Shown piece after piece: positions 18,470 through 27,627 of a stretch of DNA of 64,000 nt. Each line of letters starts with the position of its first letter. Position 1 is the first letter of the stretch. Source of the DNA: Thermosediminibacteraceae bacterium. Lineage in GTDB: Bacteria > Bacillota > Thermosediminibacteria > Thermosediminibacterales > Thermosediminibacteraceae. The notes beneath the pieces are model-generated. The model ran no database searches. It was not told where the DNA came from and saw only the letters and a program-made list of their open reading frames with translations. The stretch is taken from NCBI GenBank assembly GCA_021890755.1, contig JAKKUQ010000001.1, forward strand, positions 186,001-250,000, read 5' to 3'. Made by a program: the position numbers and the translations under genes.

Positions 18470-19063
18470 TTATAAAAAACTAACTAGAAGTGGAGTAATA
18501 AAAGCTTCTACCAAAGCAGCCACAAAAAGTGCAGGTATCAAAATGCAAAGTGCAAACGCACCTTCTTTTAAGTTTTTCTTTAATACCCCCAACCGGCTTT
18601 CCCCTCTGGGCAATAAAAGCTCTGCTCCAGTCTTTAAGCCAAAAGCTGCACCTACTAAAATTGCGGGAAGCTCTAAAACCCCATGGGGAAGCATCGCGGC
18701 GAGGAAAAAGGAAAGAGACTTGCCAGAATAAAAATTGAGGGAGAGAACCAAACCCACGATGAAACCATTAAAAAGCAGCGCAAAAAGAGGCACCAACCCT
18801 AAAATAATACCACCAAATATCATAATTAATAGGGCTCTTGCGTTGTTCTGAAAAATCAACCACGCAAGGTAAAGTTTATTGGCTTTCTCCGCAGCCTCAC
18901 TGATTTTTAATATATTCCCCAAGATTTTATCCAGGTTAACTAAAAAAAACTGTGGATTCTGCCAGAAAAGCGCACCACCCAAAACTATGCCACATGCGAA
19001 AAAAAGGATAGCAAAAAGTACATATTTACCTTTCCCTTTGAACGAATTTAAAACAGCTTTCAA
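18470..19063 (-). CDS. SpoIIM-family (DUF95) membrane protein
   Basis: Integral membrane protein, about 197 aa, with five or so hydrophobic segments, including ILFFACGIVLGGALFW near the N-terminus and the family motif AMLPHGVLELPAILVGAAFGLK. SpoIIM in spore formers helps SpoIIP and SpoIID dissolve septal peptidoglycan during engulfment; DUF95 also contains general membrane proteins, so the sporulation role is inferred. TTG at 19063 is preferred: AAGGAGG is placed 8 bases before it, while the ATG at 19081 has none. It follows recO, 14 bases away. Confidence 0.82.
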   Translation of the reverse strand: MKAVLNSFKGKGKYVLFAILFFACGIVLGGALFWQNPQFFLVNLDKILGNILKISEAAEKANKLYLAWLIFQNNARALLIMIFGGIILGLVPLFALLFNGFIVGLVLSLNFYSGKSLSFFLAAMLPHGVLELPAILVGAAFGLKTGAELLLPRGESRLGVLKKNLKEGAFALCILIPALFVAALVEAFITPLLVSFL

Positions 19064-19077
19064 AAAATTTTCCTCCT

Positions 19078-19833
19078 TCATTTATCCGATATTTTGACGA
19101 TGTCCTCTATGAAACTTAGTGTTCGAGGCTTGCGCTCTATGTGGTGCAGCACAAAATCAATGAGCACCGTCTTTAGTTCCTTTTTCAAACTTTCTTCCAG
19201 TTTCAGGCCTACCAAATCTTCAAATTTCCCTTTTAGCATTCTTCTCATCATTACTAGAGTCTCCCGCAAAATTTGAACCGCTTTCTTGTCGTTACTTTTG
19301 CACTTTTCGCAGAGAATTCCTCCTAGAATTGAGCTGAACCATATCTCTTTAAATTTGCGGTTCCCGCAATTCACGCAATAAAAAATTTGGGGCGCATATC
19401 CCTGAATAGCCATAAGCTTCAGCTCAAATATGCGGGCCATAAACTGCAGGTCTTCCCATACCTGCAAAAGGTACAGTGCTTTTATAAAAAAACGAAACAG
19501 CTCTTCACTTTTATCGCATTCTCGGGTTGAAATACGCAAAAGTTCTGCAAAATAAGATCCGTATGCCATCCGATCTAAATCTTCCCTGATTTTAAAAAAG
19601 GATTCCTTAATCTCACACTGGCTTACGGAATCCAAATTTCTGCCTTCTACCAAGAGAAATTTACTGTAGGAAAAAAGCTGCGTGCCAGCCATTAAAGGGC
19701 TCCTTGGCCGACGAACTCCTCTTGCTACCGCATGGATCTTCCCTCTTTCGGGCGAAAAAAGGGTGAGTATCCTGTCTGCTTCTCCCAAATCCCTGTAACC
19801 TACCACTACGGCTTCTGTCGTATAAAGCCCCAT
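19078..19833 (-). CDS. recO: DNA repair protein RecO
   Basis: Mediator that loads RecA onto SSB-coated single strands. N-terminal OB fold (TEAVVVGYRDLGEADRILTLFSPERGK), helical middle, and a zinc finger with two CxxC pairs: CVNCGNRKF and CEKCKS. 251 aa, standard. ATG at 19833 follows GAGGT at 9 bases. In Bacillus era and recO are adjacent; here the preceding gene is a yerB-family lipoprotein gene. Confidence 0.94.
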   Translation of the reverse strand: MGLYTTEAVVVGYRDLGEADRILTLFSPERGKIHAVARGVRRPRSPLMAGTQLFSYSKFLLVEGRNLDSVSQCEIKESFFKIREDLDRMAYGSYFAELLRISTRECDKSEELFRFFIKALYLLQVWEDLQFMARIFELKLMAIQGYAPQIFYCVNCGNRKFKEIWFSSILGGILCEKCKSNDKKAVQILRETLVMMRRMLKGKFEDLVGLKLEESLKKELKTVLIDFVLHHIERKPRTLSFIEDIVKISDK

Positions 19834-19847
19834 ACCCGATACCTCTC

Positions 19848-20873
19848 TTAGTCAATAAGGTTAAAATGTATTTCGGCTTGGTGCGGCAGTACCTGAATCC
19901 AGGTATTCCCAGGATTTAGCTTTAATTCTCTACCATCCTCTGTAGTGTACTTAGTCTTTGAAAAGCGAGAAGATTTTTCCCAATTTATAAAAGTGCAATC
20001 CCCATCACTTATATAATAGCCGGTACCAGACCCCGTTGTTTTTATCGCAAGCCTGCCTTCCGAATCGATTACCCGCGTGTCCATGAATTGGACAATGATA
20101 TTTTTAACAGCGATGGGCTCTCCTGTTTTTCTATCTACGTGAGGCTTGTCGTTTATGTACCTTATATACGCTTTTTCTCCTTCATCGTAAATGTACTTTA
20201 CCTTATAATTTCTGGAATAATCGAGTTGAAATTCCTTGAGGCCACCAGCAGAAGTAATTTCTTCCACAAAATTCCACTGATCAAGTTTAACTGGTTTAAG
20301 GTATCCGCGCTTTTGTGCGGTTTTCAGGATATTATCGGTGCTGGTGTATGCGTTGTGAGGTGCTCTGCGTGTTTTGTCCCTCCAAAAGGTTACATTGTCG
20401 TATATGCCATCTATATTGTCGATATTGCTGTTTTTCTTAAGATCCAAATAAGCCTGAGGGCTTCCTCCATAATGAACATAAATGGGATCATACTCCATAG
20501 CAAAGTCTAAAAAATACGGCCTTGCGCTTCTAACCGGGCCTATTTCGTCAGCATCTTCGCCAAGGTAAAGGGCAAGAAATCGGGTAATACCACCCTCCGC
20601 CAGGACTTCATAAACTATATCCGCTCGATTAAGTCCCGATTGAGGCCTTGCGCTTTTTTCGTTTTCTATCATAACAGCAATGGGTCTCCTGCCTTCCCTT
20701 TCTTTTTCCATAAAAAGACCTGTTAAAGGGTTCTTGACCTTTGGCTCTTCGACCACTAGTTCGGTTTTTTGGCTCTGTTCGCTTTGTTTATTTGGAGTGA
20801 AGGCAGGTTTACCGCAGCCAGCTGCCCAGAGGACGAAAAAGACCAATATTGGAAGGACATGAATTTTTTTCAA
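19848..20873 (-). CDS. DUF3048 lipoprotein (YerB family)
   Basis: Predicted secreted lipoprotein. Starting at the TTG at 20873 gives MKKIHVLPILVFFVLWAAGC, a complete lipoprotein signal with the lipid-bearing cysteine at 20; GGGGG lies 8 bases upstream. The mature part carries DUF3048 motifs: NPLTGLF, RRPIAVMIENEKSARPQSGL, DIVYEVLAEGGITRFLALY and IGPVRSARPYF, and the C-terminal domain with GSGTGYYISDG and WIQVLP. The biochemical role of YerB proteins is unknown. It occupies the spot where cdd and era are found in Bacillus. Confidence 0.88.
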   Translation of the reverse strand: MKKIHVLPILVFFVLWAAGCGKPAFTPNKQSEQSQKTELVVEEPKVKNPLTGLFMEKEREGRRPIAVMIENEKSARPQSGLNRADIVYEVLAEGGITRFLALYLGEDADEIGPVRSARPYFLDFAMEYDPIYVHYGGSPQAYLDLKKNSNIDNIDGIYDNVTFWRDKTRRAPHNAYTSTDNILKTAQKRGYLKPVKLDQWNFVEEITSAGGLKEFQLDYSRNYKVKYIYDEGEKAYIRYINDKPHVDRKTGEPIAVKNIIVQFMDTRVIDSEGRLAIKTTGSGTGYYISDGDCTFINWEKSSRFSKTKYTTEDGRELKLNPGNTWIQVLPHQAEIHFNLID

Positions 20874-20908
20874 TCCCTGCACCCCCTACTTTACAAACGT
20901 AACAGGGT

Positions 20909-21304
20909 TCACCTGCCTGACAGTACCCTTTCGAGCTCCAATAGCAGCGGTTGGACCCTGGCAAAAAAAATCAGATAACCGACCACAAGGGCGTTCAGGA
21001 CCGCCATCAGGACTGCGCCTGCAGCTACATTTTTTGCTATCCTCGCCAGTGGATGGTATTTTTCGGTTATCATGTCAACGACAGTTTCCAAAGCTGTATT
21101 CACCATTTCGGTGATTATAACCAAAGATGTAGCGAATATCACTGCCACAAATTCCATGGAATTTAACCCAATAAACTTTCCTGTAGCCGTTACCAAGACA
21201 GCAGCGAGAAAATGAATCCTCATGTTTCTCTGAGTTCTTAAAGAATAGAGAACCCCCGAAATGGCATATAGGAAACTTTCAAAAAGCGTCCTACTTTTTT
21301 TCAT
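20909..21304 (-). CDS. dgkA: Diacylglycerol/undecaprenol kinase
   Basis: Small integral membrane kinase. In Gram-positives the preferred substrate is undecaprenol, feeding the lipid carrier pool. 131 aa with three membrane helices and the catalytic segment EMVNTALETVVDMITEKYHPLARIAKNVAAGAVL's key residues (E and N of EMVNTALE; D before the second motif). ATG at 21304 overlaps the ybeY stop by 4 bases. Order phoH-pgpH-ybeY-dgkA is the standard Firmicute cluster. Confidence 0.93.
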   Translation of the reverse strand: MKKSRTLFESFLYAISGVLYSLRTQRNMRIHFLAAVLVTATGKFIGLNSMEFVAVIFATSLVIITEMVNTALETVVDMITEKYHPLARIAKNVAAGAVLMAVLNALVVGYLIFFARVQPLLLELERVLSGR

Positions 21305-21789
21305 AGCTGAGATTCCTCGCGAGTAAGTCCAAAGGCTTGTAGCGTTTTTTCCTCTTTTTCTCTCATAACTTTTCTTTCCTCTTCAGTCTCATGGTCGTAG
21401 CCCAGAAGGTGCAAAACCCCGTGTACGACAAGGTAAGCAATTTCCCTTTCGAAGGAGTGTCCATAGGCTCTTGCCTGTTCTTTAGCCTTTTCAAGGGAAA
21501 TCACAATATCTCCGAGCAATCGTTCTACTTCTTCATTGCTCTCAAAGTCACTTTTTGAGCCAATATCGTGCATGGGGAAAGACAGAACGTCTGTTGGCAT
21601 ATCTTTTCCCCTGTAGGTCTTGTTTAGTTCGTGAATGTAATCATTGTCCACTAAAGCCACGCTCACTTCCGCATCACCGCTTACTCCTTCTAAATTCAAC
21701 GCGAGTTCAACGGTCCTTCTTATCAGTTCCTCCAGCTTTTGGTCAACATCAATTTTGCTCTGCAAATTATTTATCATTATCTCAACCAA
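21301..21789 (-). CDS. ybeY: Endoribonuclease YbeY (rRNA maturation factor)
   Basis: Zinc-dependent RNase needed for 16S rRNA 3' maturation and ribosome quality control. The metal motif HGVLHLLGYDHETEEE (H-x3-H-x5-H) is near the C-terminus, and the family sequence LNKTYRGKDMPTDVLSFP is in the middle. The TTG at 21789 follows AGGAAGGG with a 6-base spacer and is preferred over the TTG two codons earlier. It overlaps dgkA by 4 bases and starts 2 bases after the pgpH stop. Confidence 0.95.
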   Translation of the reverse strand: MVEIMINNLQSKIDVDQKLEELIRRTVELALNLEGVSGDAEVSVALVDNDYIHELNKTYRGKDMPTDVLSFPMHDIGSKSDFESNEEVERLLGDIVISLEKAKEQARAYGHSFEREIAYLVVHGVLHLLGYDHETEEERKVMREKEEKTLQAFGLTREESQL

Positions 21790-21791
21790 AA

Positions 21792-23885
21792 TCAACCCTT
21801 CCTCTCCAATTCTTTTAGCTTTTCAGGATATTCAATACGGCTGTGGAAAATGCCAGTTAAAACCTTTGAAAATGCTGCGGCTATTTTATCAAGGTCCTTT
21901 AACGTCAGATTGCTCTCGTCTAGCTGACCATCGGCCAATTTTTCTTTGATTATCTGCCTTACTAACCCTTCAATCTTGCCTGGAGTGGGCTTGGTCATAG
22001 ATCTCACAGCAGCCTCTGCGGAATCGGCCAGCATCACTATAGCCACTTCTTTAGTTTGAGGTTTTGGCCCTTCGTAGCGGAAACTATTTTCTTCAAGTTT
22101 TTTCTCCGCATCATTTTCCAGGGCTTTTTTGTAAAAGAAAGTAAGCAAAGAAGTGCCGTGGTGCTGGGCAATAAAATCCTGAATTATGGGCGGCAACTTG
22201 TACTGCCGGGCGATTTCAATGCCATCCTTTACGTGAGAAGTAATTATCAGAGCACTCAAAGTGGCATTCAATTTGTCATGGGGATTATCGGAAGTCAGCT
22301 GGTTTTCTATGAAAAAATACGGTCTTTTTAGTTTTCCTATGTCGTGGTAACTTGCTCCGACTCGCGCGAGCAGGGAATCTCCCCCTACAGCTTCAGCAGC
22401 CGCTTCTGCAAGGTTGCCCACGATTATCGAATGGTGATAAGTCCCAGGCGCTTCCAGCAGCAAGCGCCGCAAAAGTGGCTGATTAGGGTTGGAAAGTTCC
22501 AAAAGTCTTACAGAAGTTGTTATGCCGAATGAGTTTTCTAAAAATGGGAGCAAGCCCACCGTTAAAATAGAAGACAAGAACCCGTTGGCTATCCCCCAGA
22601 AGCTTTGCCTTGTCATTTCCCAAATGGAAGTATTGTTCATCAATCCCATGCCAAGGATTACAAGCAAGTTGACTAGACCTACAAAGCCACCTGCTTTTGT
22701 TAAGTCACTCCTCTGCAGGACTTTTTTCGTATAAAATGCTCCCGTTATCCCCCCAACCAGTGCCACCAGGGCGGTAGTAAAATCATTGTCGAGGATCGCT
22801 CCTACCGCGATCGACATTACGAAACTTGCTATAATGGCAACAGACGGGCTTATCAGTATAGATATCAGCATACTTCCCGCAGCAATTGGTATTAGAAAGT
22901 TCGATATTGTCTTAAAAACAGTTGAGAAGAAAAGGGTTGATGCTATGACCAAGGCAAGCAGTGCCAGGTACGACACGTTTTCAAAAATGTTCCGGTGAAA
23001 CAAGTACAAGTCAAGAACCAAAATAAGCTCCAAAATCAAAACAAGCAGCATAACCCCCAGAATCGTCGTAAAACACGTAGAGTTATCCTGAGCCAGAAGT
23101 CCCAATTCTTTAAGGAGTTCTATCTGCTCTGCGGTCACTGGTTTTCCCTTTTCAACCAATACCTGTCCCTTCGTGATCCTTACGGGAGCTACAGACTCCA
23201 TTGCTGCCTTTTGCTCTCGTTCTGTAGCTTCTTTGTCAAATATCATATTGGGTCTTATCACAGAAAAAGCGATGTCTTCACCTGCACTTTTAATAGGGGG
23301 CGGAAGGCTTGTACTTTTAAACTCCTCTATAATTAACGCTTTCGCTCTGTCAATAGAGTCCTCTTTTACCCCATCGTTCATCACAGTTTCTATAACCGCT
23401 TTAGTAACTGTCTCCAACTCTTTCAAGCTGGGACCGCTCAAATTTAACAGCACCGAGTAAGTTTCATCGGAAAGGTTTTCTGGAATCATTGTTTTTAATG
23501 ACTTTAGCTTTGCTGCATTATCCATTCCTCCGGACTGGACATCCCTTACCGCATTGAAAATTTCCGTCACTTTTCCCTTTACTTCTCTTGTAATGTTCTG
23601 GTCGAGAGTGTACTTTTCAGGAACGGAACTTGCAGCAGCCATCTGAAGCTTACGGGTTGCAACAGTATCTATTGCATCCTTACGCGCGATGATGTCTTCC
23701 TGAACAACATCCCCTACTCTAAGGTCATACTTTCGCGGAAATGTATTGGCTAACATCAGGACTGTCATTGCCAAAAAAAATGCGACTCCCACCGCAAATT
23801 TTTGGAAGACGCAATCGGATAGGAGTTTTATATTCGGTTTTTTCATTTTAATTTTTGACAAGCTGCGTCTTAAAATAACAGACAC
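21792..23885 (-). CDS. pgpH: 7TM-HD membrane phosphodiesterase, PgpH family
   Basis: Membrane protein of 697 aa that in Listeria hydrolyses cyclic di-AMP. Layout: N-terminal membrane helix, extracellular 7TMR-HDED domain (residues about 50-290), seven membrane helices, then a cytoplasmic HD domain with HSIIVGNLAEAAAEA, ASYHDIGKLKRPYFFIENQ and, further on, AQHHGTSLLTFFY. GTG at 23885 with AAGGGG 8 bases upstream is the start. It lies between phoH and ybeY. Confidence 0.93.
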   Translation of the reverse strand: MSVILRRSLSKIKMKKPNIKLLSDCVFQKFAVGVAFFLAMTVLMLANTFPRKYDLRVGDVVQEDIIARKDAIDTVATRKLQMAAASSVPEKYTLDQNITREVKGKVTEIFNAVRDVQSGGMDNAAKLKSLKTMIPENLSDETYSVLLNLSGPSLKELETVTKAVIETVMNDGVKEDSIDRAKALIIEEFKSTSLPPPIKSAGEDIAFSVIRPNMIFDKEATEREQKAAMESVAPVRITKGQVLVEKGKPVTAEQIELLKELGLLAQDNSTCFTTILGVMLLVLILELILVLDLYLFHRNIFENVSYLALLALVIASTLFFSTVFKTISNFLIPIAAGSMLISILISPSVAIIASFVMSIAVGAILDNDFTTALVALVGGITGAFYTKKVLQRSDLTKAGGFVGLVNLLVILGMGLMNNTSIWEMTRQSFWGIANGFLSSILTVGLLPFLENSFGITTSVRLLELSNPNQPLLRRLLLEAPGTYHHSIIVGNLAEAAAEAVGGDSLLARVGASYHDIGKLKRPYFFIENQLTSDNPHDKLNATLSALIITSHVKDGIEIARQYKLPPIIQDFIAQHHGTSLLTFFYKKALENDAEKKLEENSFRYEGPKPQTKEVAIVMLADSAEAAVRSMTKPTPGKIEGLVRQIIKEKLADGQLDESNLTLKDLDKIAAAFSKVLTGIFHSRIEYPEKLKELERKG

Positions 23886-23897
23886 AGAACCAACCCC

Positions 23898-24875
23898 TTA
23901 CTGGGATTTTCGGGTTTCTTCGTACTTTTCATAAGCCTTTATTATCTTTTGGACAACTTCGTGGCGAACTACATCTTTGTCGGTCAGATAAATAAATTCG
24001 ATTCTCTCGATGCCTTTTAATATAACCTGGACTTCTTCGAGGCCCGAATATACGCCTTTAGGAAGGTCCACCTGCGTTATATCCCCTGTAACCACCGCTT
24101 TGGAACCAAATCCAAGACGGGTCAAGAACATTTTCATCTGTTCAGAAGTAGTGTTCTGAGCTTCATCTAAGATTATAAAGGAATCGTCTAAAGTTCTCCC
24201 CCTCATATACGCAAGAGGAGCCACTTCTATAACTCCTTTTTCCATATACCGCTGAAAAGTTTCCACACCTAGTATGTCGTAGAGGGCATCGTAAAGGGGC
24301 CTGAGATACGGGTTCACTTTCTCCTGTAGATCCCCTGGCAAAAATCCAAGTTTTTCCCCTGCTTCTACAGCCGGGCGCGTAAGTATAATACGGCTGACCT
24401 CTCTTTCTTTCAGAGCAGTAACTGCAAGCGCCATCGCAAGATAAGTTTTTCCTGTGCCTGCCGGGCCTATACAAAATACGATATCATTTTGCTTGACTGC
24501 TTTTACATACAACTTTTGTCCTATCGTTTTGGGCTTTATAGGTTTTCCACGGTGGGTGATACAAATGACATCGTCATAAAGGTCGGTAATTTTTTCTTCC
24601 TGTCCTTCCTTCGTAAGCTTTGAGATATACCTGATGTCTGTTGAGGTCAAAGAATTGCCTCCCTTTAACATTTTTATCAGCTGCCAAAGAAGTTTTTCTG
24701 CAGCCTTTACATTCTCTTGGTCCCCAAGGATAAGGATTTCCCCATCTCTTGTTATTATTCGCACGTTAAACTCTTTTTCGATGAATTTAATATTTTCATC
24801 CCGGCATCCAAAAAGATCAGTCACAGTTCTAATGTTGTCTATAGGAACTTTTGCTTCCGCCAGATTTCTTCCCAA
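23898..24875 (-). CDS. phoH: PhoH family P-loop ATPase
   Basis: PhoH-like protein, 325 aa, a predicted helicase-like ATPase (PhoH domain) with an N-terminal KH-like part (IRIITRDGEILILGDQ). Walker A is FCIGPAGTGKTYLAMALAV near residue 138 and Walker B FIILDEAQNTTSEQMKMFLTR. The link to ybeY and pgpH across Firmicutes suggests RNA metabolism. TTG at 24875 follows AAGGAGG at 8 bases. Confidence 0.94.
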   Translation of the reverse strand: MGRNLAEAKVPIDNIRTVTDLFGCRDENIKFIEKEFNVRIITRDGEILILGDQENVKAAEKLLWQLIKMLKGGNSLTSTDIRYISKLTKEGQEEKITDLYDDVICITHRGKPIKPKTIGQKLYVKAVKQNDIVFCIGPAGTGKTYLAMALAVTALKEREVSRIILTRPAVEAGEKLGFLPGDLQEKVNPYLRPLYDALYDILGVETFQRYMEKGVIEVAPLAYMRGRTLDDSFIILDEAQNTTSEQMKMFLTRLGFGSKAVVTGDITQVDLPKGVYSGLEEVQVILKGIERIEFIYLTDKDVVRHEVVQKIIKAYEKYEETRKSQ

Positions 24876-24897
24876 TAAAACATCCTCCTTGTCACAC

Positions 24898-26082
24898 TTA
24901 GTTAATTTTTTGTTCTACCCCAATGTCCTCTATGACTTCCAGGGTCAAAGTACCTAAAACGACTTGTTTGTCCGGATTTAAGGTGAATTCCATTTTTTTC
25001 TGCACTATCTGAACGTCTTGAGGCAAACCCTCCAGCTTTTCTGATAGCTTTTTCCTTGCTACTTCCGCAGCACCCTCTACGCCCAAAAACCGCTTTTCCT
25101 CCTTCACTTCCCGGTAAAGAACTGCACCGAAACTCACATTTCCTAAACTAGGAGGTAGAATGTATCTTTGCTGCAGGTTTTCTTCAATATATTTTGGAAA
25201 CTTCACGTCTCCCCACTGAATATAAATTTCGCGGTTCCCTATTTTAATTTTATACGCTTTTTTTACTCTCCCGGTATAAGATTTTACGAATTCTACGAGG
25301 GGCACTTCTACTGACTCGTTGTACCACACCCTTGCCTTAACAATACCCTTTGCTCGAACAAGCATTTTTCTTTGATCATCACCAGCAAGTGAAACGCTAC
25401 CAGAAATTAGCACATCACCCTTGCTTACTGTATCTCCTGGTTTTACTTTAGCCTCCCCCCTCAAGGGAAGCACTTCTTCAATTACTCCATCTTTTGAAGC
25501 CACAATATTGCAAGGAGTGTCGTCTTCAATCTGGGGTGGCATTTCCTTATTTACCAGCTCTACTATTACTTTGGTGCCTCTTATTTCGATTTCCGCCCAT
25601 GCTACGTTTTTATAATTAAGTAGTATTTTATCAAGAAAATATTTTTTGTCAATATTGTGCTTAAATACCCCCGGCTTTAATCCCCATTTTTCTAGGTCGC
25701 TCAAGATCGAAATTTTTAATGCTTCATCCTGGGTATTTACCTCGACACTCCATACGATACAGGAAAGCACGTAGATAACCGCTACAAACAGTGCAGCTCC
25801 TATTATGAAAAGCTTTCGCCTTTTCAGCCTATTTAAAGAGAAAAATAAGCCTCTTTTTTGCACTATAAAAACTTTACACTTGGTTTTTCTTACAAGAGTC
25901 CGGAGCTTAAAAAATCCGCGCACGCTGACCTTTGCTAAAAGCGCATCTTCCTCTAGTCTTGTTATGTCCCATAGATAAATGCCGTGAAGTGATGCCTGAT
26001 TTATAAGCCTTTCACAGTATGGCCCTACTATTTTAATAATAACATATCCCCGTAAACAATTCCACAACTTTATGATCAACAC
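24898..26082 (-). CDS. yqfD: Sporulation protein YqfD
   Basis: Sporulation stage IV-type protein, 394 aa. An N-terminal cytoplasmic region, one membrane helix (LFIIGAALFVAVIYVLSCIV, about 90-110) and an outward domain containing VWSVEVNT and the pattern VIVELVNKEMPPQI are typical of YqfD. It is made in the mother cell in Bacillus (sigma-E regulon, known). GTG at 26082 follows GGAGGG. Directly downstream of yqfC, which is the normal pair. Confidence 0.92.
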   Translation of the reverse strand: MLIIKLWNCLRGYVIIKIVGPYCERLINQASLHGIYLWDITRLEEDALLAKVSVRGFFKLRTLVRKTKCKVFIVQKRGLFFSLNRLKRRKLFIIGAALFVAVIYVLSCIVWSVEVNTQDEALKISILSDLEKWGLKPGVFKHNIDKKYFLDKILLNYKNVAWAEIEIRGTKVIVELVNKEMPPQIEDDTPCNIVASKDGVIEEVLPLRGEAKVKPGDTVSKGDVLISGSVSLAGDDQRKMLVRAKGIVKARVWYNESVEVPLVEFVKSYTGRVKKAYKIKIGNREIYIQWGDVKFPKYIEENLQQRYILPPSLGNVSFGAVLYREVKEEKRFLGVEGAAEVARKKLSEKLEGLPQDVQIVQKKMEFTLNPDKQVVLGTLTLEVIEDIGVEQKIN

Positions 26083-26097
26083 CCTTTTCCCTCCGAG

Positions 26098-26379
26098 TCA
26101 TTCTTCAAACTCGATAGCCTCAATCTTCCCTTCTACGAAAATCTCATCGGCTACCACATACTTTATAACAAGGTCCTGACCTTTTATCACTACAAGTCCA
26201 AGAGAGGTATTTATGCGCACTTGTTCCGAACTGTATTCCATTATACCTTTGTGATTTTCAATAAAAACGCCGATCTTTCCGGTAACCGTAATGCGGGGAA
26301 GATCAAGGACTATATCTTTGGGAAGCTCAAGAACTTCTAGAAATCTTGACTTAAACCCCTCTTGTTTATTCCCTTTCAT
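26098..26379 (-). CDS. yqfC: Sporulation protein YqfC (YabP/YqfC family)
   Basis: Short protein (93 aa) of the YabP/YqfC family with LELPKDIVLDLPRITVTGK at residues 17-36, IENHKGIMEYSSEQVRI and a final VEGKIEAIEF strand. Predicted beta-rich; its partner YqfD is 15 bases downstream. ATG at 26379 follows GAAGGA. Function in sporulation is known only at the level of regulation. Confidence 0.92.
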   Translation of the reverse strand: MKGNKQEGFKSRFLEVLELPKDIVLDLPRITVTGKIGVFIENHKGIMEYSSEQVRINTSLGLVVIKGQDLVIKYVVADEIFVEGKIEAIEFEE

Positions 26380-26470
26380 AAATAATCCTTCTTTCCCTAT
26401 AAGTTCTTTTTAAAATTTATTCCTTAAAAGGTCATTTCATTACAAATCAAAAAACAAATAAAAAATAAAA

Positions 26471-26488
26471 ACCCGGTTTATACCGGGT
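26471..26488 (-). terminator. Terminator after yqeY
   Basis: ACCCGG and CCGGGT form the stem, followed on the minus strand by TTTTTATTTTT. It separates rpsU-yqeY from yqfC-yqfD. Confidence 0.8.
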
Positions 26489-26492
26489 CTTT

Positions 26493-26939
26493 TCAGTTTT
26501 GAAGTAACCTTTTTACTATAGCGTTTACCGTTCTACCATCAGCCCTGCCTTTTACCCGGGGAAGGACTGTGCTCATCACTTTGCCCATATCTTTTAAGCT
26601 GTTAGCACCAATCTCCTCTATGGTCTCGCGCACTATTTTTTCCAGTTCTTCCTCGGTAAGCTGCAGGGGGAGGTATTCTTGCAAAATTTTAATTTCCCTT
26701 TCCAGCTCCTCCGCTGCATCCCTGCGTCCCAGTCGCTCGTATTCTTCTTTAGCTTCCCTCCGCTTTTTTACCTCTCTAGAAAGGACTTCAATTACTTCAT
26801 CATCGTTTAATTCGTGCATGCGGTTTTTTTCTTCGTTAATTATAGCGGCTTTTGCCATCCTTATCACAGAAAGACGCTGCTTTTCGCCTTCTTTTAAAGC
26901 TTTTTTCAGATCTTCATTTAATCTTTCCTTTATGGACAA
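26493..26939 (-). CDS. yqeY: GatB/YqeY domain protein
   Basis: YqeY family protein, 148 aa, with the helical domain shared with the tail of GatB, which binds tRNA. Motifs: SVIRMAKAAIINEEK, KILQEYLPLQLTEEELE and DMGKVMSTVLPRVKGRADG near the C-terminus. Function of free-standing YqeY is not known, though it always sits beside rpsU. TTG at 26939 is chosen since AAGGAGG is 9 bases upstream; an earlier TTG at 26948 abuts that site. Confidence 0.92.
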   Translation of the reverse strand: MSIKERLNEDLKKALKEGEKQRLSVIRMAKAAIINEEKNRMHELNDDEVIEVLSREVKKRREAKEEYERLGRRDAAEELEREIKILQEYLPLQLTEEELEKIVRETIEEIGANSLKDMGKVMSTVLPRVKGRADGRTVNAIVKRLLQN

Positions 26940-26960
26940 TGGACGCAACCTCCTTGAAAC

Positions 26961-27137
26961 CTACCTGTTTTTTCTCCGGCGCGCTGTTTCAGCTTTTTTC
27001 TTTCTTCTTACGCTGGGCTTTTCATAGTGTTCCCTCTTGCGTAGTTCCGAAAGCACGCCGGCTTTTTGGCACATGCGCTTAAACCTCTTTATAGCACTGT
27101 CTATAGGCTCATTTTCACCAACGCGCACTTCTGGCAT
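26961..27137 (-). CDS. rpsU: 30S ribosomal protein S21
   Basis: 58-residue ribosomal protein reading [19 protein letters not shown] at the N-terminus and ending in a lysine/arginine-rich [15 protein letters not shown]. This is a complete bS21, below common length cut-offs and easy to miss. ATG at 27137 follows GGAGGGATAGAGG. yqeY starts 21 bases downstream, the standard rpsU-yqeY pair. Confidence 0.97.
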   Translation of the reverse strand: MPEVRVGENEPIDSAIKRFKRMCQKAGVLSELRKREHYEKPSVRRKKKAETARRRKNR

Positions 27138-27196
27138 CCTCTATCCCTCCCCCCCGCTTTGCTATTTAATTTATTAATTTAGGTTTTTGGCAAATA

Positions 27197-27538
27197 TTAA
27201 CCTGGAGGCCAGGTCATAAACCTGCCGCCCAGCAAGTGGAAGTGAAGGTGGTGTACCGTTTGTCCTCCATCGTTTCCCGTGTTGACTACTACTCTAAAAC
27301 CTTTTTTATCTATGTTATTCTCCCTAGCAAGATTTTGCGCAACTTTTATTATCTTTTTCACCACATCGCTGTTACTATCGTCTAAATCCATTATTGAAGT
27401 TAGGTGTTGTTTTGGAATAATCAATATATGGACTGGAGCTTGGGGATTTATATCTTTGAAAGCCATTACCTCTTCATCTTCGTAAACCACGGCGGCTGGT
27501 ATTTCTTTGTTTACAATTCGGCAGAATACGCAATCCAC
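27197..27538 (-). CDS. Histidine triad nucleotide-binding protein (HinT)
   Basis: HIT-family phosphoramidase/AMP-lysine hydrolase. The N-terminal CVFCRIVNKEIPAAVVYEDE, central PVHILIIPKQH and the triad HHLHFHLLGG near the C-terminus are all present. GTG at 27538 (MDCVFCRI) is chosen: GAGGTG lies 6 bases upstream. About 113 aa, normal for HinT. It sits between mtaB and rpsU, the usual Firmicute position. Confidence 0.95.
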   Translation of the reverse strand: MDCVFCRIVNKEIPAAVVYEDEEVMAFKDINPQAPVHILIIPKQHLTSIMDLDDSNSDVVKKIIKVAQNLARENNIDKKGFRVVVNTGNDGGQTVHHLHFHLLGGRFMTWPPG

Positions 27539-27627
27539 TTCCCTCACCTCGCTTTTTAAGCCCTAAAGATATTTTTCGAAAGTTTAATGGATTTATTCCA
27601 CACTCGTGAGGGATTTTCCTGCTCCTG

